Assembly: GCA_028686135.1 (NCBI GenBank)
Contig: JAQUCP010000021.1
Span: 1 to 38,128, forward strand
Source of the DNA: UBA12481 sp012523435
GTDB taxonomy: Bacteria > Bacteroidota > Bacteroidia > Bacteroidales > UBA12481
Length of the DNA: 38,128 nucleotides
Direction: 5' to 3'
The position numbers were made by a program, and so were the translations under genes. Shown here one piece after another: positions 15,422 through 23,721 of the stretch; within the stretch, counting starts at the first letter, position 1, and each line of letters opens with the position of its first letter. The notes beneath the pieces are model-generated. The model saw only the letters and a program-made list of their open reading frames with translations. It did not search any database and had not been told where the DNA came from.

Positions 15422-16414
15422 ATGATTGCTGATGGTAAATATCTGACAGCTTTATGGTATGATGGAGAGTCGGAGAGTGTGCTCTACATCGACCAGACCC
15501 TTCTGCCTCATCAGTTGATAATCAGGAAGATGATCACTTTTGAGGATGGCTTGCGTGCCATTCGCTGGTTGGAGGTGCGGGGGGCGCCGCTGATTGGGGT
15601 GGCGGGGGCTTTTGCGTTGTGGCTGGGCATGCGGGAGAGCGCGGGCAGGGGAGCGCCGGAGGAACGGTTCAACACGCTGGCAGAGAGATTGCTGGCCACC
15701 CGGCCAACTGCCATCAACCTCGCACGAGGCATCCGCGAACTGAAACACGATCTGCACAGTGAGACACTCCTGCTCCAACGTGCTATCACCTTCCGGGAGG
15801 AGGAGATCGAACGATGCCGCCGAATCGGAATGAACGGCGTGCCGATCATCCGGGCGCTGGCTCACAAAAAGAGTGACGGCGTGGTGAATATCCTCACCCA
15901 TTGCAACGCCGGATGGCTCGCATGTGTGGATTATGGCACGGCCCTGGCTCCTATCTATCTAGCACATAATGAAGGAATTAAGGTGCATGTTTGGGTCGAT
16001 GAGACCCGCCCCCTGAACCAAGGATCCCGGCTCACAGCCTATGAACTCAAAGAACATGGCGTACCATGTACCGTCATCACCGATAACGCCGGTGGACTCC
16101 TGATGCAACGAGGCGAGGTGGACCTCGTCATCGTGGGGGCCGACCGGATCACACGCAACGGCGATGTAGCCAACAAAACCGGTACCTACCTCAAAGCCCT
16201 CGCCGCTTTTGATAATGGGATCCCATTTTATGTGGCTGCCCCGGAAACCACCTTCGACTACGAGCTGGAAACGGGTAGCCAAGTGCCAATCGAGGAGCGC
16301 CATGGCAACGAATTGCAGGTGGAAACCCCCGACGTGGCCGTGCGAAACCCGGCCTTCGATATCACCCCGGCCCGGCTGATCACGGGCTATCTGACTGACA
16401 AACAAACCTTATAA
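15422..16414 (+). CDS. mtnA: S-methyl-5-thioribose-1-phosphate isomerase
   Basis: Isomerises methylthioribose-1-phosphate to methylthioribulose-1-phosphate in methionine salvage. 330 residues, slightly shorter than the usual 340-370. Motifs: EVRGAPLIG near residue 50-58, THCNAGW with the catalytic Cys, VDETRPLNQGSRLTA, TDNAGG, and GADRITRNGDVANKTGTY with the catalytic Asp. APETTFD is close to the usual APxSTFD. The adjacent HAD and amidohydrolase genes are translationally coupled on both sides (2-base gap; 1-base overlap TAATG). Related eIF2B-like isomerases exist, but the motif set favours MtnA. Confidence 0.92.
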   Translation: MIADGKYLTALWYDGESESVLYIDQTLLPHQLIIRKMITFEDGLRAIRWLEVRGAPLIGVAGAFALWLGMRESAGRGAPEERFNTLAERLLATRPTAINLARGIRELKHDLHSETLLLQRAITFREEEIERCRRIGMNGVPIIRALAHKKSDGVVNILTHCNAGWLACVDYGTALAPIYLAHNEGIKVHVWVDETRPLNQGSRLTAYELKEHGVPCTVITDNAGGLLMQRGEVDLVIVGADRITRNGDVANKTGTYLKALAAFDNGIPFYVAAPETTFDYELETGSQVPIEERHGNELQVETPDVAVRNPAFDITPARLITGYLTDKQTL

Positions 16415-17481
16415 TGATCTACAACTGCCATATTCACACATTCCGGGATGTCGATGTCCCGGTGAAATTTCTGCCATTCGGACTCGTGAGACTCCTCGCT
16501 AGCCAGTCGTTCTCCCGTACCCTGATCACACTATTGAATCATATTAACCCATTCTCCTCCAATGATTTATTTGACCGTTATGCCCGATTTGTTCAGATGG
16601 GGAAACTGGGGTCACAACGGCGGATTCTGGATGAGTGCAAGAAATATTATCCGGAGGATACCCGCTTTGTGGTTCTCGCTATGGACCTAGCCTACATGGA
16701 GGCGGGAGGAGTGCCAAGGCCTTATGCCAATCAGCTTCGGGAACTGTCAGAAATGAAAAGAACCTGCCCACAGGTTATCCCATTCATTCATATCGATCCC
16801 CGCCGTCCGGAGTGCTTCGACCTTTTCCGTCAATCAGTGGAGGAGTGGGGATTCGAAGGATTGAAGATCTATCCACCGATCGGCTATTTTCCTCATGATG
16901 AGCGACTTTACCCGATATATGATTACTGCCAGGAACACAGCCTTCCGGTGATCACCCACTGCAGCCCCTATAATCCCGTGCATTTCAGAGGTTCACGAAA
17001 GACCTTGATGCGGCTCCTCTCGGATTCGCTGGTTGAACTTGGTGATCCCCAAGCCAGCAAAAAAATCCTCTGCTCCACGTTCTCCCACCCGGCCAACTGG
17101 GAAAAGGTGGCCACCGATTTTCCCCGGCTCCGGATCAGCCTGGCTCATTTCGGATCAGGATATTGGTGGTCGAGATACCTCGATAATCCGGGAGATCAGG
17201 GCAACTGGCTGACCATCATCCGAAAGATGATCAGCAAGCATGATAACATCTATACCGATGTATCCTTTACCATGAGTGACACCGGATTCTTCTCGCTACT
17301 TAAAGTGCTGCTGACCAATGACCAGCTGCGAAAGCGCGTGCTGTTTGGCTCCGATTTTTATATGGTGGAAACCGAAGCCACCGAACGCCGATTTGGGCTC
17401 GACCTGCGGGCATTCATCGGAGAGGAAAATTTCCACACCATTGCCACCGAAAATCCGATGCAATTTCTTGATAAACAATAA
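16414..17481 (+). CDS. Amidohydrolase-family metal-dependent hydrolase
   Basis: 355 residues of the amidohydrolase-2 TIM-barrel type. NCHIHTF (4-10) supplies the first HxH metal site; FIHIDPRRP, GLKIYPPIGYFPHDE, VITHCSPYN, ISLAHFGSG and VLFGSDFYM follow in the order expected for this group of decarboxylases and hydrolases. The start codon overlaps the mtnA stop by one base. No signal peptide, so probably cytosolic. The reaction is unknown; the position suggests a role in, or co-regulation with, the mtnA unit, but this is inference. Confidence 0.8.
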   Translation: MIYNCHIHTFRDVDVPVKFLPFGLVRLLASQSFSRTLITLLNHINPFSSNDLFDRYARFVQMGKLGSQRRILDECKKYYPEDTRFVVLAMDLAYMEAGGVPRPYANQLRELSEMKRTCPQVIPFIHIDPRRPECFDLFRQSVEEWGFEGLKIYPPIGYFPHDERLYPIYDYCQEHSLPVITHCSPYNPVHFRGSRKTLMRLLSDSLVELGDPQASKKILCSTFSHPANWEKVATDFPRLRISLAHFGSGYWWSRYLDNPGDQGNWLTIIRKMISKHDNIYTDVSFTMSDTGFFSLLKVLLTNDQLRKRVLFGSDFYMVETEATERRFGLDLRAFIGEENFHTIATENPMQFLDKQ

Positions 17482-17493
17482 TATACATTCATC

Positions 17494-18729
17494 ATGAGAA
17501 TCCATATCCTGACCATCCTGCTGCTTCTGAGTCTGCCTTTGGCAGGCCAGGCGCAGCAGGATACCCTGCCCACACCCAAAGACTATCGTTTTATTATCCA
17601 GGATGCACCTGCCCGCCTCTTCACCATGCGGCAGATGAATGAATCGTACCTCTCGGGCTACCGGATGATGTCCCGGGTGCTGGATCAGGAGGTGGGAACA
17701 AAGTATTCCGACCCTATCCAGTTGATTCTCATCGCATTCTTTCTTCAGCCACTGACCCATGAAGAGGGCCACCGATCCATCTTAACAGCCCAACACATCG
17801 GGTCGATATCCCAACCCTATTTCAACCGACACGGAGCCGCTTATGTCAATGGGGTGACAGATGCTACGCTACGCGACCTGCGCGACCGCGACCTGCCTAA
17901 CTATATCCGACTGCATACCGCAGGACTGGAGTCGGATTATATGCTCACCCATCGAATGGAGGCTCTCGGGAGCTTCGGACAGGATGACTTCCGCCATTTT
18001 AAGTGGGAATACTGGACCCGCAAGCTGGGTATCATGCAGTATTATGTGCTGGGACTGTTCGGTTTTGAAGTGGGAATTACCGAAGAAGCTGATGAGCTCG
18101 AACGCGATATCGTTGGATATGACACCTACGGAGCTGCCAGGCATCTTTTCCGTCCTACTATGGAGTTTTATCGGTACACCGGATATGATGAGCTGACTGG
18201 CGAAGAGGCCCGGCTTGTCCGCCGCGCCGGATTCCGTTCGCTGCTGAACCTTCTGAACCCCATGATCATCGGTCGCACAGGCTTCGACCTGGGCCCCTCC
18301 ACCCGAATCAATGTCGGCATGGGCTACACCATGGCTCCCTTTGGTGATTTCATCGATGAAAACATCTGGATAAAACATAAAAAGCTGAATATCAGCGCTT
18401 ATGTTAGGCAGTTTCAAAGCCGGACACAGTGGTTTCACGGATTTGGACTAGGCTTATCGGACTATCCTTTGACACGCAACCTGGTGGCTGGTTTGACAGC
18501 ACACTACTGGAATCAACCGGTGGGTTTTGACTTTAATACGACACAATCATTCCACGGGGGAGCTTTTGATTTGGATATAGGATACTTTTTTAACCTGCCA
18601 CGGAAATCAGGATTGAGAGCCATTTCCATCGATCTGGGGCTGCTCGGCAAGACCAGCGGTTTTTTACCCGGGGAGCTGTATCTCGAGCAGCATTTGGGGT
18701 TACGCCTAGGAACTACTCTTCGCTGGTAG
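17494..18729 (+). CDS. Exported protein of unknown function with an HEEGH motif
   Basis: 411 residues. Clear signal peptide (MRIHILTILLLLSLPLAGQA, cut near QAQQ). At 89-93, after a hydrophobic stretch (IQLILIAFFLQPLT), is HEEGH, matching the HExxH zinc-protease pattern, and Glu146 in HTAGLESDYM is a candidate third ligand. The second half alternates polar and aromatic residues and ends LGLRLGTTLRW, typical of a membrane-embedded beta structure in the outer membrane. I do not recognise a named family. It starts 12 bases after the amidohydrolase, as if co-transcribed, and its 3' end overlaps the convergent DUF389 gene by 17 bases. Confidence 0.75.
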   Translation: MRIHILTILLLLSLPLAGQAQQDTLPTPKDYRFIIQDAPARLFTMRQMNESYLSGYRMMSRVLDQEVGTKYSDPIQLILIAFFLQPLTHEEGHRSILTAQHIGSISQPYFNRHGAAYVNGVTDATLRDLRDRDLPNYIRLHTAGLESDYMLTHRMEALGSFGQDDFRHFKWEYWTRKLGIMQYYVLGLFGFEVGITEEADELERDIVGYDTYGAARHLFRPTMEFYRYTGYDELTGEEARLVRRAGFRSLLNLLNPMIIGRTGFDLGPSTRINVGMGYTMAPFGDFIDENIWIKHKKLNISAYVRQFQSRTQWFHGFGLGLSDYPLTRNLVAGLTAHYWNQPVGFDFNTTQSFHGGAFDLDIGYFFNLPRKSGLRAISIDLGLLGKTSGFLPGELYLEQHLGLRLGTTLRW

Positions 18730-20083
18730 GACTATCAGGAACCGCTGCCGCTGGTTGTCGTAAATCAAAAATCAGCCGGATCGCATCTCTTCCTGTCCGT
18801 TTTTTAAGCCACTCCGTGATTTTCTCTTGCTCTGCCAGTGTCAATCCCTCTTCCGGTATGGTTATCAAGGCGATGCCTGTTTTTTGTGCCTGTGAAGCCT
18901 CCCGGCTCCAGATGTAACTCTCTGAAAAGGTGAGCTCTTCCACCTGCGGGAATAGGGCATTAATCTCTTTGAATAATTGTTGCCCGACAAACTTCTGATT
19001 ATCAATTGAATCAAGAATTCTCTCCTTGTCTTGAACCATCAGGTTCAGGCGGCCTAGCTCCGCTTTTAGATTTTCAATCTCCGAAGTTTTTCGATCCACC
19101 ATATCCAGCGTTAACCCTTGCTCAATGATGATTTCTGGATTTTTTAATGAAAAATCGGCTGCTTTTTCCCTGATGCGTTCTTGTTGATCTTTGGTCATGG
19201 TAGCCCCGCCATAAATCAGCCGAATCGTTCTGGTTTTTGGAATGATCTCATTTTTAAGAAGATAGTTTCCTTCGGTCACGCTGACATTATTCACATAATT
19301 GTGTGCATGTTCGGTGAAGCGCTCCTTCTGAACGAGGTTCCAGCCGAAATAGAAACTGGGGATTAGAATCAGGACAATTACAATAGATATGTACCGGTTG
19401 ATTTTCTTTTTGCTCTTCTCCTCGATGATGGCACGGATGGGGAACTTAAGGATTTGGGAGATGGCTACGGATGAGAGGGCGATGAAGACGGTGTTGATGG
19501 TAAAGAGATAGATGGCGCCGAAGAAATACTGGAATTGGGCCGTAGCCAGTCCATAACCTGCTGTGCAGAGTGGGGGCATCAGGGCGGTGGCGATGGCCAC
19601 ACCGGGGATCACATTACCTTTCTGCTTACTGCTGATGGCCACAATACCCGCCAATCCACCAAATAGGGCGATCAGCACATCGTAGATGGTTGGGCTGGTG
19701 CGGGCTAATAATTCGGAGTGGGCAGTGGATATCGGGCTGACAATGAAGTAGGTAGTGGATGCCAGGAGGGAAGCGCCGACCGCGAAGGTGAAGTTTTTTA
19801 CCGATTTTCGGAACAGGGGCATGTCGTACGTGGCGATGCTGTAACCCATCCCGTTGATGGGGCCCATGAGCGGGGAGATCAACATGGCACCGATAATTAC
19901 CGCGGTGGAGTTCATGTTGAGGCCCACTGAGGCTACCACAATGGCAAACATCAGAATCCACAGGTTGGTGCCCTTGAACACAACATCCTTGGTGATCGAC
20001 TCATGAATCCTATCGAAATCATCGATTTCGGCTTCCATGCTGAAATAGTCGAACAATTTCCTGATCACGTTGATCGGTTTCAT
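18713..20083 (-). CDS. DUF389 (TIGR00341-type) inner-membrane protein
   Basis: 456 residues from the ATG at 20083 (MKPINVIRKLFDYFSM). A cytosolic N-terminal segment is followed by several membrane helices with the family hallmarks NSTAVIIGAMLISPLMGPINGMGY, GGLAGIVAISS and VIPGVAIATALMPPLCTAGYGLA. After the last helix comes a soluble part with a coiled coil (IENLKAELGRLNLMVQDKERIL) and an alpha/beta domain to the C-terminus. Function of the family is not established. A longer frame to 20131 is open, but its extra 16 residues span a -7 promoter box, so I prefer 20083. The end overlaps the convergent HEEGH gene by 17 bases. Confidence 0.88.
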   Translation of the reverse strand: MKPINVIRKLFDYFSMEAEIDDFDRIHESITKDVVFKGTNLWILMFAIVVASVGLNMNSTAVIIGAMLISPLMGPINGMGYSIATYDMPLFRKSVKNFTFAVGASLLASTTYFIVSPISTAHSELLARTSPTIYDVLIALFGGLAGIVAISSKQKGNVIPGVAIATALMPPLCTAGYGLATAQFQYFFGAIYLFTINTVFIALSSVAISQILKFPIRAIIEEKSKKKINRYISIVIVLILIPSFYFGWNLVQKERFTEHAHNYVNNVSVTEGNYLLKNEIIPKTRTIRLIYGGATMTKDQQERIREKAADFSLKNPEIIIEQGLTLDMVDRKTSEIENLKAELGRLNLMVQDKERILDSIDNQKFVGQQLFKEINALFPQVEELTFSESYIWSREASQAQKTGIALITIPEEGLTLAEQEKITEWLKKRTGRDAIRLIFDLRQPAAAVPDSPTSEE

Positions 20084-20105
20084 CGTCACTGGTTTTAGGA
20101 GACTG

Positions 20106-20132
20106 CAAATATACGAATTGGGAAGTTGCAAA
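20106..20132 (-). promoter_or_regulatory. Probable DUF389 gene promoter
   Basis: Minus-strand TATATTTG (20113-20106), a perfect TAnnTTTG, with TTTG at 20132-20129 only 15 bases upstream. It is placed 22 bases before the ATG at 20083. Confidence 0.45.
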
Positions 20133-20173
20133 AAGATAATCTATTCTTCCCCCCAAAAAACGCGCAGAAGTGT

Positions 20174-20181
20174 TAACTTGC
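20174..20181 (+). promoter_or_regulatory. Possible -7 box before hflK
   Basis: TAACTTGC, one mismatch from TAnnTTTG, 22 bases before the hflK ATG. No TTTG at a suitable distance was seen, so support is weak. Confidence 0.28.
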
Positions 20182-20203
20182 AATCTTTTAACAAATTAAG
20201 AAG

Positions 20204-21184
20204 ATGAGAAATTATGATCAAGAAAGTGAACGGATTATTCAGTGGCTCAAGCGCTATACAGGAAAAATTTTCCTGGGGTTGCTGGCGCTGCTGGTAATTG
20301 GCACGTCACTTAAAACCGTCAAGCCCGAAGAGGAGGGCGTGGTGCTTTTCCTCGGCCAGTTTACCCGGACGGTTAAACCGGGGCTCAATTTTATTGCTCC
20401 ACTGGGTCTGGAACGGATGTATAAAATACCGGTTCAGAGGCAGTTAAAGATGGAATTCGGATTTCGAACGGCAGGAACAGGTTCGCGTTCAACCTATTCC
20501 AGCAGGGATTATCATGATGAATCCCTCATGCTAACAGGGGATCTGAACCTTTCGGATGTGGAATGGGTTGTACAATACCGTATTGTGGATTCGTATCAAT
20601 ATCTTTTCAAGGTTCGTGATGCTGAAGATGCGCTACGTGATATGTCCGAAGCGGCTGTGCGCAAGACAGTCGGGGATCGTACGGTCAACGAGGTGTTGAC
20701 GGTGGGCCGCCAGGAGGTAGCCTCCAATGTGGAGGTTCTGCTTCAGGCCATGTGTGAAGAGTATGAGAATGGTCTGCGGATCGATCAGGTGGTGCTGCAG
20801 GATGTGAACCCGCCGGAGCCGGTGAAGCCCTCATTTAATGCGGTAAACCAGGCGCAGCAGGAGCGCGCTACCCTGATCAACCAGGCCGAATCAGAATATA
20901 ACCAGGTGATTCCCAGGGCAACAGGAGAGGCAGAAGAGACTGTTCAGCTGGCCGAAGCTTACGCGCTCAACCGCGTCAACCGCGCCATCGGCGAAGCCGA
21001 CCGGTTTACATCACTTTATGAGGAGTTTATCAAAGCTCCGGAGGTGACGAAAAAACGGATCTATTTTGAGACACTCGAGCGGATCCTTCCCAAGATCGGC
21101 GACAAGATCATTGTGGATGAGAAGGGGAACAATGTGTTGCCTTTGCTGAACATCGACAGAAGAACCCAAACACAGGAGAAGTAA
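20204..21184 (+). CDS. hflK: HflK-like membrane protease regulator (SPFH/band 7)
   Basis: 326 residues. One N-terminal membrane helix (about 22-38, IFLGLLALLVIG) preceded by a short cytosolic stretch, then the SPFH domain beginning VKPEEEGVVLFLGQFTRTVKPGLNF. A long helical region with NAVNQAQQERATLINQAESEYNQVIPRA is characteristic of HflK. HflK and HflC form a cage around the FtsH protease in the inner membrane and modulate turnover of membrane proteins. hflC follows after three bases, the usual operon. No Gly-rich N-terminal segment like that of E. coli HflK is present. Confidence 0.93.
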   Translation: MRNYDQESERIIQWLKRYTGKIFLGLLALLVIGTSLKTVKPEEEGVVLFLGQFTRTVKPGLNFIAPLGLERMYKIPVQRQLKMEFGFRTAGTGSRSTYSSRDYHDESLMLTGDLNLSDVEWVVQYRIVDSYQYLFKVRDAEDALRDMSEAAVRKTVGDRTVNEVLTVGRQEVASNVEVLLQAMCEEYENGLRIDQVVLQDVNPPEPVKPSFNAVNQAQQERATLINQAESEYNQVIPRATGEAEETVQLAEAYALNRVNRAIGEADRFTSLYEEFIKAPEVTKKRIYFETLERILPKIGDKIIVDEKGNNVLPLLNIDRRTQTQEK

Positions 21185-21187
21185 GCC

Positions 21188-22126
21188 ATGAAAACTAAAG
21201 CAGTCATTTATATCATTCTAGGAATCCTGGCGATACTCCTCGCTTTTGGAAGCATGTTCATCCTCGACGAGACTGAACAAGCCATCGTTACCCAGTTCGG
21301 TAAACCTGTTGGCGGTAGCCGGACAAAGCCGGGCGTGAACTTTAAAGTGCCTCTTATCCAGAAGGTTCAACGGTTTGACAAACGCTATCTGAAATGGAAT
21401 GGCGATCCGAACCAGGTTCCTACCCAGGATAAGAAATTCATCTTTGTGGACACCTATGCCCGCTGGCAAATCACCGATCCGCTGCAGTTCTACATGCGTC
21501 TGCGCGATGAACGCTCAGGCCAGTCGCGACTGGATGATATCCTCGACGGGGAGACCCGCAACGCGGTGGCTAGTTATGAACTTCTCGATATTATCCGTTC
21601 GTCGAACCGCACTCCGGAACTGTCAGATGAGTATCTGGTGGAAATCGAAACCCTCGATTCTATCCGGGTGGGCCGCGAACGTATTGAGAAAATGATCCTC
21701 GAAAAAGCGAATGAACGTACATCAGATCTGGGAATTATCATTTTGGATTTCCGATTTAAACGGATCAATTATGTGGAGGAAGTTCGTAACAACGTGTACG
21801 ACAGGATGATCAGCGAACGAAACCGTATTGCCGACCGCTTCCGCTCTGAGGGTCAGGGTGAAGCGCGTAAGATTCAGGGGAATAAGGAACGCGATCTGGC
21901 CCAGATCCAATCGGAAGCCATCAAAGAGGCTGAACAGATCCGCGGTCGCGCCGATGCCCGCGCAACAGCCATCTATGCAGCAGCTTATAACCGAACGTCT
22001 GCTTCGCGTGAGCTGTACAGCTTCCTGCGAGCCATGGAGACACTGGAAAAATCTTTCGACGATAAAACCAGCCTGATTATCACCACCGATAGTGAGCTGT
22101 ACCGGTATCTAAAACAGGTGAGGTAA
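21188..22126 (+). CDS. hflC: HflC-like membrane protease regulator (SPFH/band 7)
   Basis: 312 residues. N-terminal membrane helix (AVIYIILGILAILLAFGSMF), then ETEQAIVTQFGKPVGGSRTKPGVNFKVP, and the HflC-typical YLKWNGDPNQVPTQDKKFIFVDTYARWQI. The end of the SPFH region has RMISERNRIADRFRSEGQGEARKI, then a charged helical stretch and the C-terminal LIITTDSELYRYLKQ. Partner of HflK in the FtsH-associated complex. It starts three bases after hflK. The convergent MscS-like gene ends six bases downstream. Confidence 0.94.
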   Translation: MKTKAVIYIILGILAILLAFGSMFILDETEQAIVTQFGKPVGGSRTKPGVNFKVPLIQKVQRFDKRYLKWNGDPNQVPTQDKKFIFVDTYARWQITDPLQFYMRLRDERSGQSRLDDILDGETRNAVASYELLDIIRSSNRTPELSDEYLVEIETLDSIRVGRERIEKMILEKANERTSDLGIIILDFRFKRINYVEEVRNNVYDRMISERNRIADRFRSEGQGEARKIQGNKERDLAQIQSEAIKEAEQIRGRADARATAIYAAAYNRTSASRELYSFLRAMETLEKSFDDKTSLIITTDSELYRYLKQVR

Positions 22127-22132
22127 CCGATA

Positions 22133-22792
22133 TCATTTGTGTGCGGAATGAATAACTCGCTGTGGGAATGGTATAGTGACGTTATTCTGTTGGAATAGTT
22201 CGTATATCTTGATCCGCAATTCGCTTTTGGTCTTCTCTACCCGGAAGATCTCATCGGCCCAGAACAGCAAGGTGAAATCCAGCGAGGAGTCACCGAAGTT
22301 GCTAAATCTGACCGTTGGGGCGGGATCTTTTAATACTAAAGAATATTTATCATCCCGCGTAATGACGGTTGTTGTACGCAGGTTGATATGTAACACCTGA
22401 CAAACCAGGCCGTTAACCTCGATGACATCATTTACCTTAATGGCCGTGTCGGCTAAAAGAATAATCCCCGAAACAAAATCGCCAAACAGATTCTGCAGCC
22501 CTAGCCCGATACCTACCAACAGCGCAGCTGATCCAGCTAGGAGAACGGTCAGTTTAAACCCGAGAATTTGAAGGCTGATTAGGAAAGCGATCACTACTAT
22601 GATGTATTTTATCAGGCTGTAAATCGCAAATTTCTTTCCTGCTTCATGTTTGGAAATTCGGTAAACGGTATGCCGTATCACAAAAAGTACCAAAACGACA
22701 GCAATAAGAAAAATTGCCAGCATGAGCAATGCATGGACTTTTAGTTCATAATTACCTAGGTTAATCAAGGTCTGGTCGAGAAACTCTTTCAT
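22133..22792 (-). CDS. MscS-family small mechanosensitive channel, beta domain internally deleted
   Basis: 219 residues. Three membrane helices (about 22-40, 57-75, 80-110), the last with the pore motif GIGLGLQNLFGDFVSGI (94-110), then the beta domain start DVIEVNGLVCQVLHINLRTTTVITRDDKY (122-150). Homologues normally continue with a PN strand and about 50 more residues before the segment resembling LKDPAPTVRFSNFGDSSLDF; here the two are joined directly at 150/151 (near 22342). The frame remains open to a normal C-terminus (NNVTIPFPQRVIH). This is either a real in-frame deletion or a collapsed assembly. Channel function is doubtful because the vestibule would be incomplete. Confidence 0.82.
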   Translation of the reverse strand: MKEFLDQTLINLGNYELKVHALLMLAIFLIAVVLVLFVIRHTVYRISKHEAGKKFAIYSLIKYIIVVIAFLISLQILGFKLTVLLAGSAALLVGIGLGLQNLFGDFVSGIILLADTAIKVNDVIEVNGLVCQVLHINLRTTTVITRDDKYSLVLKDPAPTVRFSNFGDSSLDFTLLFWADEIFRVEKTKSELRIKIYELFQQNNVTIPFPQRVIHSAHK

Positions 22793-22833
22793 TTCAGTTT
22801 TTGTTAGGTTACAGCAAATTACAATAACTCTGC

Positions 22834-22841
22834 TAAATTTG
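22834..22841 (+). promoter_or_regulatory. -7 promoter box for the lipoprotein gene
   Basis: TAAATTTG is a perfect TAnnTTTG match, 28 bases before the ATG at 22870. No TTTG is seen at the usual distance upstream. Confidence 0.4.
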
Positions 22842-22869
22842 CTTCATTGCCTGAAAAAAAGAAGTCATT

Positions 22870-23535
22870 ATGAGAAAAAAGACTTTACGATTCAAGATTG
22901 TTTTCATTGCGGGATTCGGCTGTTTGCTTTCCCTGGGTTTCACCGGTTGTAATTTGATCCCTAAGGGCGAAGATCCAGGTTACCAGGAAGTTATCGTTAC
23001 TTTGTCCGGAATTTTACCAGCTCCGCCAACCTCCATGTCCGATATGGATCAGATCAGTGTGTACAATCAGACCTCCTGTACTGAGGATGAGCCGGACGAA
23101 CAGTATTTCCTGGAGTGGAACGGCAATTCATTCTCGTCAAGTCACATCATGAATTGTTCCGACGATGGAGATGTCACCATAACCTATGAGTTTGATATCG
23201 AGGGAGAACTCTCGTCTAATCATCAAACCCTTAAATCTTTTACCGGTACCCGGAAAGTGACTTACGTCTCTGGAGATTACCATGATTACATGGAGTTTGC
23301 GGTTGAATTGAAAGATGTTCCACTCGATGGAGATGCAGAACTTTTATCAGGTTACGAAACGAGCAATCTACGGAACTATATCGTCAATGCTTCATGGCTC
23401 TGGAGAACCACCGAAGATGGTGAGACGAACCAAAAAGAAGGTACAGTTGAGGAGTTTGATCATGGTCGGATGTCGCTCAATGTGCTCTTTTACGGGGGTG
23501 TCAGCGAATCGTTATTGAGCCCAAATAACAGGTAA
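22870..23535 (+). CDS. Lipoprotein of unknown function
   Basis: 221 residues. Basic N-terminus MRKKTLRFK, a hydrophobic stretch and the lipobox GFTGC with Cys27, so it should be lipid-anchored after export. The mature part is acidic, with beta-like strands (YQEVIVTLSGIL, DVTITYEFDIEGEL) and several Cys (72, 97 region) that may pair. I do not recognise a family. The stop at 23533 is followed by a short open stretch in another frame (about 23535-23621) that reads plausibly, so a shifted C-terminus is possible but not shown. The next gene starts 186 bases later. Confidence 0.7.
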   Translation: MRKKTLRFKIVFIAGFGCLLSLGFTGCNLIPKGEDPGYQEVIVTLSGILPAPPTSMSDMDQISVYNQTSCTEDEPDEQYFLEWNGNSFSSSHIMNCSDDGDVTITYEFDIEGELSSNHQTLKSFTGTRKVTYVSGDYHDYMEFAVELKDVPLDGDAELLSGYETSNLRNYIVNASWLWRTTEDGETNQKEGTVEEFDHGRMSLNVLFYGGVSESLLSPNNR

Positions 23536-23721
23536 ACGATCCGGACGGCTTCCTATTCATGGGTTGTAACTACCAGATTTCCATTGGGGGACTTCCAGGA
23601 GCTGCGCCACTTCTCATTTGGTGAGACGGATTTTCGATGGTTCGGCCAAGATAAATACTCGCTTCCCGGTGGGGTGAATGGATTAATTTTCCATAACTTT
23701 CATTCCTTTAACCCAACTCTT

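Noticed and set aside
20084..20131. Upstream extension of the DUF389 protein
   Set aside because: The extension spans a perfect -7 promoter box, so it would not be transcribed.
23584..23721. Upstream extension of the ABC ATPase
   Set aside because: 46 added residues lack similarity to ATPase N-termini; MLTIETSQLTKYYG is the usual beginning.
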